The position numbers and the translations under genes were made by a program. 5,175 nucleotides of DNA, from assembly GCA_003141915.1 (NCBI GenBank), contig PLNY01000248.1, forward strand, positions 1 through 5,175, written 5' to 3'. Shown here one piece after another: positions 1 through 4,946 of this stretch. Positions within the stretch are counted from its first letter, which is position 1. Every line of letters begins with the position of its first letter. Under the pieces are notes generated by a model. The model had not been told where the DNA came from and made no database searches. It was given only the letters and a program-made list of their open reading frames with translations. The DNA is from Anaerolineae bacterium. GTDB taxonomy: Bacteria; Chloroflexota; Anaerolineae; Anaerolineales; Villigracilaceae.

Positions 1-289
1 TGCGGCCTATGCTCACATGCAGGACGTGCGCGCGCTTGCATCGGTTATCGGCGAAGAGGAATTGGGAGACGTTGATAAAAAATACCTGCAATTTGGGCGT
101 GCCTTCGAGCGTGAGTTTGTCAATCAATCGCTTACGGAGAATCGCACCATTGAGCAAACGTTGAACATCGGCTGGAAACTGCTTTCCGCTCTGCCAAAGG
201 AAGAATTGACCCGCGTCAGCTTGGACGAGATCAAGAAATATTACACGCGCAGCAGTCCTGCGGATCAGGGTGAAAATGCCGACCATTAA
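1..289 (+). CDS. atpB: V/A-type ATP synthase subunit B, C-terminal fragment (5' end outside window)
   Basis: This is the C-terminal end (about 95 residues) of the non-catalytic nucleotide-binding B subunit of the V/A-type ATPase head, which forms the A3B3 hexamer on the cytoplasmic side. Reading from base 2, the frame opens with AAYAHMQDVRALASVIGEEEL, continues with a DVDKKYLQFGRAFEREF segment, and then has the block NRTIEQTLNIGWKLLSALP. All three are characteristic of the helical C-terminal domain of bacterial and archaeal B subunits. The nucleotide-binding core lies upstream and is not visible. The stop codon TAA at 287-289 lies inside the start of the next gene, the ATPase D subunit, so the two are probably translationally coupled. 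The family is also named ntpB. I am confident of the family from the conserved C-terminal blocks and from the adjacent D subunit. Confidence 0.93.
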   Translation, partial: AAYAHMQDVRALASVIGEEELGDVDKKYLQFGRAFEREFVNQSLTENRTIEQTLNIGWKLLSALPKEELTRVSLDEIKKYYTRSSPADQGENADH

Positions 290-920
290 TGTCGCGCCGA
301 CTCGCACGAATCTGATCCGTGTAAAAAAAGACCTGCGTTTTGCACGCGAGGGCTATGAAATCCTTGACCGTAAACGCGAAGTTCTGACCACGGAACTTGT
401 CCGCGTGGCGCATGAAGCGGACGTGCTTCAAAAGGAAGTATGGAAGCTTTTGGAAACTGCATATGCCGCCCTGGATAAAGCGCGCTTGACGATGGGCAGT
501 GACCATGTGGAGTGGGCGGCGCTCGCCGTGAGCAAGACCGTGGATGTACACCTCAAGTTGCGCGGCATTATGGGTGTGGCGATTCCCGTCATCGAGACTC
601 AGGGCGACCTGCCCAAAATGTTATACAGTTTGAGCGGAACCACTGCTTCGTTGGACGAAGCCGCCTCTGCGTTCTGTGAAGTGGTCAGCAAGATTCCGCA
701 GCTTTCCATGCTGGTGACTGCGGTCTGGCGCCTGGCCGGTGAACTTCGCAAGACACAACGCCGCGTGAATGCGCTTCAACATATCTTTATCCCTCAATAT
801 GAAGAGACCGTCGCATTTATTGTCAGCTCGCTCGAAGAGCGTGAACGGGAAGAGACGTTTCGGTTAAAATGGCTGAAGTCAAAGATGGAACGCACAAAAG
901 CTGAATCGGCACCGGCATAA
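276..920 (+). CDS. atpD: V/A-type ATP synthase subunit D (central rotor stalk)
   Basis: Subunit D is the long coiled-coil shaft that turns inside the A3B3 head and links ATP turnover to the membrane rotor. The 214-residue length is normal for the family. The N-terminal signature (APTRTNLIRVKKDLRFAREG, then LDRKREVL) forms the first arm of the coiled coil. The C-terminal signature (KTQRRVNALQHIFIPQYEET, then LEEREREETFRLKWLK) forms the returning arm. The middle (about 90-140) is the less conserved globular tip. I choose ATG at 276 because AGGGTGA lies just upstream and because the family begins close to PTINVAPTR; GTG at 270, in frame and two residues longer, is an alternative. The gene overlaps the end of subunit B by 14 bases and is followed by a terminator-like hairpin, so it is probably the last gene of the ATPase operon. 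The family is also called ntpD. It should not be confused with the F-type beta subunit, which is likewise called atpD. Confidence 0.95.
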   Translation: MPTINVAPTRTNLIRVKKDLRFAREGYEILDRKREVLTTELVRVAHEADVLQKEVWKLLETAYAALDKARLTMGSDHVEWAALAVSKTVDVHLKLRGIMGVAIPVIETQGDLPKMLYSLSGTTASLDEAASAFCEVVSKIPQLSMLVTAVWRLAGELRKTQRRVNALQHIFIPQYEETVAFIVSSLEEREREETFRLKWLKSKMERTKAESAPA

Positions 921-942
921 TTCTGCGCGATGCGGCAATAAC

Positions 943-986
943 AGAGAGGGTTTTGGCGATAAAATCCCGGACCCTCTTTTATTTTT
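943..986 (+). terminator. Rho-independent-like terminator after the ATPase operon
   Basis: AGAGGGT (945-951) is perfectly complementary to ACCCTCT (971-977). The outer A943-T979 pair and a G-T wobble can extend the stem. The 19-base loop is large, but TTTT (951-954) and AAAA (961-964) could form an inner hairpin in competition with the top of the stem. The right arm runs into TTTATTTTT. Position and polarity fit termination of the ATPase transcript. The T-tract ends at 986, only three bases before the murE start codon, so the leader of murE and this terminator share the same bases. Confidence 0.65.
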
Positions 987-989
987 AAG

Positions 990-2654
990 ATGAAAACGCT
1001 TCGAAGGATTTTTGAAGGACTTTCCGTCTCTCACTTTCCCGGGCAATTGCCTGATCTCGCAATCGAAGGCATCGCGATTGATAGCCGCGCAGTGAAAGCA
1101 GGGTATTTATTTGTCGCGATGAAGGGCGGATCATTCGACGGACATGATTTCATTGCAAAGGCGGTTGAAAACGGCGCGGTTGCGATTGTTGGTGAAAAGA
1201 ATATCAGCGGGTTGAAAGTTCCTTATGTTCAGATTGAAAATACGCGTCAAGCCTTGACCTGGATCGCGGCTTCGTTTTACGATTTTCCCGCTCGCAAACT
1301 GACGGTGATCGGCGTCACGGGCACGGACGGCAAGACCACTACTTGCAATTTAATATATAAAATTTTATTGGCGGCGGGAATCAAAGCCGGTTTGATTTCA
1401 ACGGTCAATGCGGTCATCGGCGATGAAGTTTTGGATACCGGTTTCCATGTCACCACGCCGGATGCCCACGATGTTCAACGTTATCTTGCCCGCATGGTTG
1501 AGGCTGGATTAACTCATGTTGTGTTGGAAACCACGTCGCATAGTTGGGCGCAATTCCGCGTGGATGCCTGCGAATTTGATATCGGCGTCATCACGAACAT
1601 CACACATGAACATCTTGACCAGCACGGTTCATATGAGAACTATCGCGCTGCGAAAGGACGATTATTTACGTCGCTTGAAAAGACGTTATCCAAGCCGCAA
1701 GGTAATCCACGGCTGGCGGTGTTGAACCGCGATGACCGCTCGTTTGAATATCTTGATTCAATTACCAATGTTAGAAAAGTCAGTTATGGAATTGGACGAG
1801 GCGCGGAAATTCGAGCGGATGAAATTCAATACAGTCCATTTGGGATTCAATTCACGGCAGTCGGCAATGATCTGCGTACGGCGATAAAGAGCAAGTTGGT
1901 TGGGGCATATAATGTCTCGAATTGTCTCGCGGCATTGACGGCAATTATCGTTGGGCTTGGCATCAAGCCAGAGATCGCGGCAAAAGGAATTGAATCGCTT
2001 CGAGGTGTGCCGGGCCGTATGGAGCGGATTGATCTAGGTCAAAACTTTACAGCGATTGTTGATTTTGCTCACACGCCGAATGCGTTGAAGGTTACTCTGG
2101 AAGCGGCGAGGGAAATGCTTTCTTCTTTAACCGCGAAGAACGTAAAGAACGCGAAGGAAAAAATGAGCCTTGGCGATCTTCGCGAGCTTAGTGGTTTAGA
2201 AAATCAAAATGAAAAACCGCGTGTGATTGCCGTGTTCGGCTCGGCGGGATTACGCGATAAAGAGAAACGCCGCATGATGGCGGAGACGTCCATTGAGCTG
2301 GCTGATCTAACGGTGCTGACCGCCGAAGACCCGCGCACGGAATCGTTGGAGGGAATTCTCGAGGAAATGGCGGCCGGTGCGAGGTCGAAGGGCGGACGCG
2401 AAGGTGAGACATTTTGGCGCGTCGCAGATCGCGGTGAAGCGATCAAGTTTGCGTTGAGTCTGGCGCGTCCCGGCGATATCGTGCTTGCATGCGGAAAAGG
2501 TCACGAGCAATCCATGTGCTTCGGTGCGGTCGAATATCCGTGGGATGACCGCGTTGCGATGCGCGCCGCATTGAGTCAATTGCTCGGCATCGAAGGTCCG
2601 AAGATGCCTTATCTGCCGACGCAGGATAAAACCGAAGAGGAGTGGTTGAAATGA
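990..2654 (+). CDS. murE: UDP-N-acetylmuramyl-tripeptide synthetase (Mur ligase, MurE type)
   Basis: This cytoplasmic Mur ligase adds the third stem-peptide amino acid to UDP-MurNAc-L-Ala-D-Glu using ATP. At 554 residues it is longer than the usual roughly 490-510. The N-terminal domain contains IAIDSRAVKAGYLFVAMKG (28-46). The ATPase domain has the P-loop GTDGKTTT (111-118), TTPDAHDVQ (155-163), ETTSHSWAQFRV (180-191) and HEHLDQHGSYENYRAAK; K222 matches the carbamylated lysine. The C-terminal domain has DFAHTPNAL (358-366), FGSAGLRDKEKR (416-427), EDPR (446-449) and GKGHEQ (502-507). The EDPR replaces the DNPR typical of diaminopimelate-adding enzymes, so the amino acid added is uncertain. 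Residues about 378-409 are an insertion encoded by a palindromic repeat. No Shine-Dalgarno sequence precedes ATG 990, but no other in-frame start fits the conserved N-terminus and a stop lies at 960. The stop overlaps the next gene's start. Confidence 0.93.
   Translation: MKTLRRIFEGLSVSHFPGQLPDLAIEGIAIDSRAVKAGYLFVAMKGGSFDGHDFIAKAVENGAVAIVGEKNISGLKVPYVQIENTRQALTWIAASFYDFPARKLTVIGVTGTDGKTTTCNLIYKILLAAGIKAGLISTVNAVIGDEVLDTGFHVTTPDAHDVQRYLARMVEAGLTHVVLETTSHSWAQFRVDACEFDIGVITNITHEHLDQHGSYENYRAAKGRLFTSLEKTLSKPQGNPRLAVLNRDDRSFEYLDSITNVRKVSYGIGRGAEIRADEIQYSPFGIQFTAVGNDLRTAIKSKLVGAYNVSNCLAALTAIIVGLGIKPEIAAKGIESLRGVPGRMERIDLGQNFTAIVDFAHTPNALKVTLEAAREMLSSLTAKNVKNAKEKMSLGDLRELSGLENQNEKPRVIAVFGSAGLRDKEKRRMMAETSIELADLTVLTAEDPRTESLEGILEEMAAGARSKGGREGETFWRVADRGEAIKFALSLARPGDIVLACGKGHEQSMCFGAVEYPWDDRVAMRAALSQLLGIEGPKMPYLPTQDKTEEEWLK
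2129..2196. repeat. Palindromic repeat element with 9-nt period inserted in frame in murE
   Basis: The two 29-base arms (2129-2157 and 2168-2196) are inverted copies matching at 21 of 29 positions, separated by a 10-base loop (2158-2167). The left arm is three 9-base units (CCGCGAAGA, ACGTAAAGA, ACGCGAAGG). The right arm is three opposite-sense units (CCTTGGCGA, TCTTCGCGA, GCTTAGTGG). The period of nine keeps the murE frame, giving A-K-N, V-K-N, A-K-E on the left and L-G-D, L-R-E, L-S-G on the right. It lies between the conserved MurE blocks DFAHTPNAL and VIAVFGSAG, where the family normally has only a short linker. From memory, GCGAAG-rich interspersed palindromes of this type are common in Anaerolineae-like genomes; I cannot verify other copies here. 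Confidence 0.75.
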
Positions 2655-3256
2655 TGGAAGTGAAACCGTTCACGCTGACCGGCAAAGTGGTTCGGCTCGA
2701 ACCGTTGAGCGAAGCGCATGTGCCTGGCTTGACCGCGGTCGGAATGAACGATGAGATCTGGCGATACATGCCTTATGGCGTGATGAAGAATGAAGAGGAT
2801 ATTCGGCGGTGGGCGCAGAACTTATTAGCGCAAATCCCAAGCGGTTCGGTAATGCCGTTTGCCGTGATCCATTTGGCGTCGGGACGCGTGGCAGGTGCGA
2901 CGCGTTACATGGATATTCATCCCAAGGATTACGCTTTGGAAATCGGCGGGACGTGGTACGGAGTCGAATTCCAGCGCACCGGGGTGAACACCGAAACCAA
3001 GTATTTGTTATTGCGCCATGTCTTTGAAGACTTGAAATGTATCCGTGTTCAAATCAAAACCGATTTACGGAATGAACGTTCGCAAAAGGCCATCGAGCGG
3101 ATCGGCGCGGTGCGCGAAGGCGTCTTGCGCAATAGTATGATTATGCCCGATGGCTATTATCGCAGTTCAGTGTATTACAGTATTTTGGATAACGAATGGC
3201 CCGCGGTGAAAGCGCGATTGAAAGGGATGCTGAACGGCTTTAAATCGAAGGAATGA
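2651..3256 (+). CDS. GNAT-family N-acetyltransferase, RimJ/RimL-like
   Basis: This 201-residue protein is predicted to transfer an acetyl group from acetyl-CoA to an amine; the substrate is not known. It follows the Acetyltransf_3 (RimJ/RimL) pattern: an N-terminal strand VVRLEPLSEAHVPGL (13-27), a beta-strand SGRVAGATRYMDI (77-89), EIGGTWYG (97-104), then the acetyl-CoA loop region FQRTGVNTETK (107-117), which departs from the classical Q-x-x-G-x-G. Next is TDLRNERSQKAIERIGA (137-153), with the conserved Asn and Ser seen in this family, then REGVLRN (155-161) and a C-terminal RSSVYYSILDNEWP. ATG 2651 is chosen because AAGAGGAG (2635-2642) lies eight bases upstream and the start overlaps the murE stop as ATGA. 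An in-frame GTG at 2642 and ATG at 2654 are less likely. The overlap implies coupled translation with murE. A role in cell-wall metabolism is possible from context only. Confidence 0.88.
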   Translation: MMEVKPFTLTGKVVRLEPLSEAHVPGLTAVGMNDEIWRYMPYGVMKNEEDIRRWAQNLLAQIPSGSVMPFAVIHLASGRVAGATRYMDIHPKDYALEIGGTWYGVEFQRTGVNTETKYLLLRHVFEDLKCIRVQIKTDLRNERSQKAIERIGAVREGVLRNSMIMPDGYYRSSVYYSILDNEWPAVKARLKGMLNGFKSKE

Positions 3257-3259
3257 GGG

Positions 3260-3292
3260 CAAGCAATGAGATTTCTATCACTCAGTCGCTTG
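3260..3292. terminator. Weak hairpin between convergent genes
   Basis: CAAGC (3260-3264) pairs with GCTTG (3288-3292) and TGAG (3267-3270) pairs with CTCA (3281-3284), with a small internal loop and a 10-base apical loop. It sits at the meeting point of the GNAT gene (+) and the small gene (-), where a bidirectional terminator would be expected, and overlaps the stop codon of the small gene. No clear T-run follows on either strand, so intrinsic termination is uncertain. Confidence 0.3.
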
Positions 3293-3542
3293 CGACGGCT
3301 AATGCCCGTTCCGCCTCTTTGGGCAGTTCGATTGCCACAAACATAGACGCTGGAGAGAGGTAACCATCATTCGGATTTGTCTTCGTCAATGATACGAAGC
3401 ATATAATGTGCGTCTGCGTCGCACGGGAGACAATATAGATGCGGTGGACATTGCCTGGTTGATTCGCTTTCGGGAAAGATGCTTCGACATCATGTGGATG
3501 AAAGCGTTTTGCAAAGAGCAGTGAAAGTAAGATCGCCTGCAA
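3282..3542 (-). CDS. Small protein of unknown function downstream of the serine protease
   Basis: I do not recognise this 86-residue protein. It starts at TTG (3542-3540), seven bases after the GGAGG core of a very strong Shine-Dalgarno sequence (3545-3556). No ATG or GTG is as well placed. The sequence runs MQAILLSLLFAKRFHPHDVE, then AKANQPGN-like polar residues (PKANQPGN, 24-31), a beta-rich core HRIYIVSRATQTHIICFVSL (33-52), and an acidic-helix ending LPKEAERALAVASD. The short hydrophobic start is not a convincing signal peptide, so it is probably cytoplasmic. The start lies 23 bases after the protease stop on the same strand, so the two are likely cotranscribed. The frame stays open further upstream across the protease gene, but that part is the protease read in another frame. 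A partner or regulator of the protease is a guess from position only. Confidence 0.68.
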   Translation of the reverse strand: MQAILLSLLFAKRFHPHDVEASFPKANQPGNVHRIYIVSRATQTHIICFVSLTKTNPNDGYLSPASMFVAIELPKEAERALAVASD

Positions 3543-3544
3543 CT

Positions 3545-3556
3545 GATCACCTCCTT
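3545..3556 (-). promoter_or_regulatory. Extended Shine-Dalgarno sequence that fixes a TTG start
   Basis: On the minus strand this reads AAGGAGGTGATC, the full complement of the usual bacterial 16S rRNA 3' end (GATCACCTCCTT). The GGAGG core ends seven bases before TTG 3542-3540. It lies in the 23-base gap between the protease stop (3568-3566) and the small gene. A 12-base match is far longer than the typical 4-6, which could compensate for the weak TTG start. It is the main evidence that the small gene is real. Confidence 0.75.
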
Positions 3557-3565
3557 GCGCGAGAA

Positions 3566-4390
3566 CTAGCGCTGGTAATCCACCATTCGCGGAAATACGT
3601 TTGCATCTTTTGCGATCTGTACGATATGTCCAATGGGATTCAATCCGATGATCCAGCGGTTGCCTTGCCATCCTGCCGCGATCACCATACCCACCACTTT
3701 TCCCGTGCATTGACTGACGACTGGCGAGCCACTCATTCCGCTGGGTGTCAATAAATTTTTCAGATCCATTTCTATGAAAACAGCTGTGGGATCAACCGAC
3801 AGAACGGTTCCTGTCCAAGAGAATGCTCCTCCGTGTCGATCCCCTAAGCCGCTGAATAAAACGACGCGTTCACCTGGTTGCGGCTGGCCGCGCGGATCAG
3901 CGCTTAACGCGTAAGCCTCATTCACCATTTTTGTTTTTAGCAATATATAGTCAATGGCCAGATCGTTATTGGATTCAGGAGCGCCGGGGTAACCAAAATA
4001 TGCATCCGCCTCAGCTAATGGAAATGCTTGACCATTAATTCCCAAGCCGATGCGCGTCAACCGACGATGCGGATTGTTTTGAAAAAGGCTATGGGCTGTC
4101 GTTACGCCGACGGTTTCTTGTGAATTCAATCCGAGTAGAAAACCACTGGCGCTGATTGGTGTGTATGCCGCATTCGGTTCTTGAGCCCACTCTTGCAAGC
4201 CAACCACTCCAGTTGGCAAGCTGCCGCACGGAACGGTAATTTTTGGCGGTGGCGGTGTGGCAATCGATGTGTTAAAGAGAACTGACAAACTCAGCAGAAC
4301 CAAAGATGGGAAGAAATAGATGATAATTTCTCCAAGCAGTATGAAGGACAAGAAAATAATGACCGCCCGCACAATAAATCGTCTGCGCAT
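3566..4390 (-). CDS. Membrane-anchored trypsin-like serine protease
   Basis: This 274-residue protein is a predicted extracytoplasmic endopeptidase of the chymotrypsin/trypsin fold. The N-terminus MRRRFIVRAV is followed by a hydrophobic stretch to about residue 40, which acts as a signal anchor, and then a proline-rich linker (PPPP, 46-49). The triad is visible: H100 in GVTTAHSL, D143 in ESNNDLAIDY (D147 is the alternative) and S220 in TPSGMSGSPVVS. GMSGSP stands where GNSGGP is usual. C55 and C228 could form a disulfide, consistent with export. The C-terminus GLNPIGHIVQIAKD resembles the last helix of the fold. There is no PDZ domain, so it is not a full HtrA/DegP. The ATG at 4390-4388 lacks a clear Shine-Dalgarno sequence. 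The gene converges on murE-GNAT and is followed by a small unknown gene on the same strand. Its substrate is unknown. Confidence 0.85.
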   Translation of the reverse strand: MRRRFIVRAVIIFLSFILLGEIIIYFFPSLVLLSLSVLFNTSIATPPPPKITVPCGSLPTGVVGLQEWAQEPNAAYTPISASGFLLGLNSQETVGVTTAHSLFQNNPHRRLTRIGLGINGQAFPLAEADAYFGYPGAPESNNDLAIDYILLKTKMVNEAYALSADPRGQPQPGERVVLFSGLGDRHGGAFSWTGTVLSVDPTAVFIEMDLKNLLTPSGMSGSPVVSQCTGKVVGMVIAAGWQGNRWIIGLNPIGHIVQIAKDANVFPRMVDYQR

Positions 4391-4408
4391 ATTGGTTCAA
4401 TCGATCGT

Positions 4409-4437
4409 CATATAACACTAATCAAACTTGTTGTCTG
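4409..4437 (-). promoter_or_regulatory. Possible sigma-70-type promoter for the protease gene
   Basis: On the minus strand, CAGACA (4437-4432) and TATATG (4414-4409) each match the -35 and -10 consensus at four of six positions, with a 17-base spacer. They lie about 20-45 bases upstream of the protease ATG. The sequence is only suggestive, and such matches are common in AT-rich gaps. Confidence 0.25.
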
Positions 4438-4462
4438 GGTTCGCCATATTTCGTTAGGATTT

Positions 4463-4477
4463 CCAAATTAATTTTGG
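4463..4477. other. 15-base inverted repeat in the region upstream of the protease
   Basis: CCAAATTAATTTTGG has perfect 5-base arms (CCAAA and TTTGG) around TTAAT. It lies about 70 bases upstream of the protease start, in the gap between the protease gene and the broken small gene. It could be an operator or a chance AT-rich dyad. Apart from this and the weak promoter, I see no other feature in 4391-4495. Confidence 0.2.
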
Positions 4478-4495
4478 TGGTTATGCGGCAAAAGA

Positions 4496-4793
4496 TTAAT
4501 TCCTGCAGAGTATACACCCCTTGCCATAGACCGCGCCCACGCCCGCCAACATGCGCTCGCTCAGGTCGCGCAGACTCGCTTCCTCGGCCAGGAAGCTGTT
4601 ATAAGCCTCGTCCACCTGCGAGAGCAGGGGGTTGTAGGTATCGAGGGCTTGGCGCATAGAGGTGATCCTGGCATCGTAATCGCTGATGCCGAGGGCCCGT
4701 GTCGAGGTTCAGCTTCGGGTCGATGGAGCTGAGGGCGGCCAGCCGTGTCTGCGCGTTCTCAAGGATATTGGACGTTTTCTTTGTTCTTGCCAT
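4496..4793 (-). pseudogene. Frameshifted, C-terminally truncated small gene (MARTKKT-type conserved hypothetical)
   Basis: The gene starts at ATG 4793-4791, eight bases after AAGGAG (4807-4802), as MARTKKTSNILENAQ, then LAALSSIDPKLNLDTG. The frame then fails. One base deleted from the GGGCCC at 4693-4698 restores a continuous protein: LGISDYDARITSMRQALDTY, then LLSQVDEAYNSFLAEEASL and RDLSERMLAGVGAVYGKG, ending shortly after at TAA (4498-4496). Restored, it would be about 98 residues, largely helical, charged and coiled-coil-like. I have an imprecise memory of short bacterial proteins with this MARTKKT start and a YGK block followed by a longer conserved tail. If that is right, the tail is missing here beyond about 4522. 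The function is unknown. Its base composition looks richer in GC than the flanking DNA. A sequencing or assembly error could also explain the frameshift. Confidence 0.6.
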
Positions 4794-4821
4794 TTTGCAT
4801 TCTCCTTTTTCATTGTTTTTT

Positions 4822-4842
4822 GGCGCCCGAGGACGCCGTTTT
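4822..4842. other. GC-rich hairpin in the leader of the broken small gene
   Basis: GGCG (4822-4825) pairs with CGCC (4834-4837) and CC (4826-4827) with GG (4831-4832), leaving a bulged A and a 3-base loop. Read on the plus strand it is followed by GTTTTATAT, as in an intrinsic terminator, yet no plus-strand gene precedes it. Read on the minus strand it is a leader hairpin 14 bases upstream of the Shine-Dalgarno sequence of the broken gene, followed by an A-run. Its role is undecided. Confidence 0.35.
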
Positions 4843-4855
4843 ATATAAACTGGAA

Positions 4856-4946
4856 CTGCTTAGCTTATAACGTGAACCAGTTAGCGACTAACGTGTACTA
4901 CTTAGCAGCTAACGTGAACTCATTAGCGACTAACGCGTACTACTTA
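4856..4946. repeat. Array of 21-base tandem repeats with internal dyads, cut at its right end
   Basis: Four full units (4856-4876, 4877-4897, 4898-4918, 4919-4939) and a 7-base start of a fifth (4940-4946) follow a consensus near CTnnTTAGCnnCTAACGTGWA. Units 2-4 carry a small dyad (TTAGCGACTAA or TTAGCAGCTAA). Odd and even units differ at the end (GTGAA versus GYGTA), suggesting a 42-base higher-order duplication. A partial, degenerate unit may precede the array at 4841-4855. The 21-base period is two helical turns, so the dyads face the same side of the DNA. It is also seven codons: the plus strand reads as heptads such as LATNVYY, LAANVNS and LATNAYY, but no convincing start supports a plus-strand gene. 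Confidence 0.75.

Noticed and set aside
231..551. Minus-strand open frame of 106 codons opposite the ATPase D gene
   Set aside because: It lies opposite the conserved ATPase genes, has no recognisable motif and no ribosome site.
2188..2769. Several minus-strand open frames opposite murE and the acetyltransferase start
   Set aside because: They are Ser/Arg/Pro-rich, mutually overlapping and opposite well-conserved coding sequence; typical antisense shadows.
3545..3556. GATCACCTCCTT on the plus strand looks like the 3' end of a 16S rRNA gene
   Set aside because: No conserved rRNA sequence precedes it; upstream is the small gene and downstream the protease. It is better explained as a Shine-Dalgarno sequence on the minus strand.
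3543..3710. Upstream in-frame extension of the small minus-strand gene to an ATG at 3710
   Set aside because: This part overlaps the protease C-terminus in another frame, reads as low-quality Arg/Gly/His-rich protein, and ignores the perfect ribosome site at 3545-3556.
4474..4659. Plus-strand proline/arginine-rich open frame of 61 codons
   Set aside because: It is antisense to the broken small gene, of low complexity, and has no ribosome site; a shadow of the GC-rich minus-strand coding sequence.
4856..4946. Possible short CRISPR array
   Set aside because: The units are contiguous 21-base tandem repeats with no unique spacers between them and no cas gene nearby.
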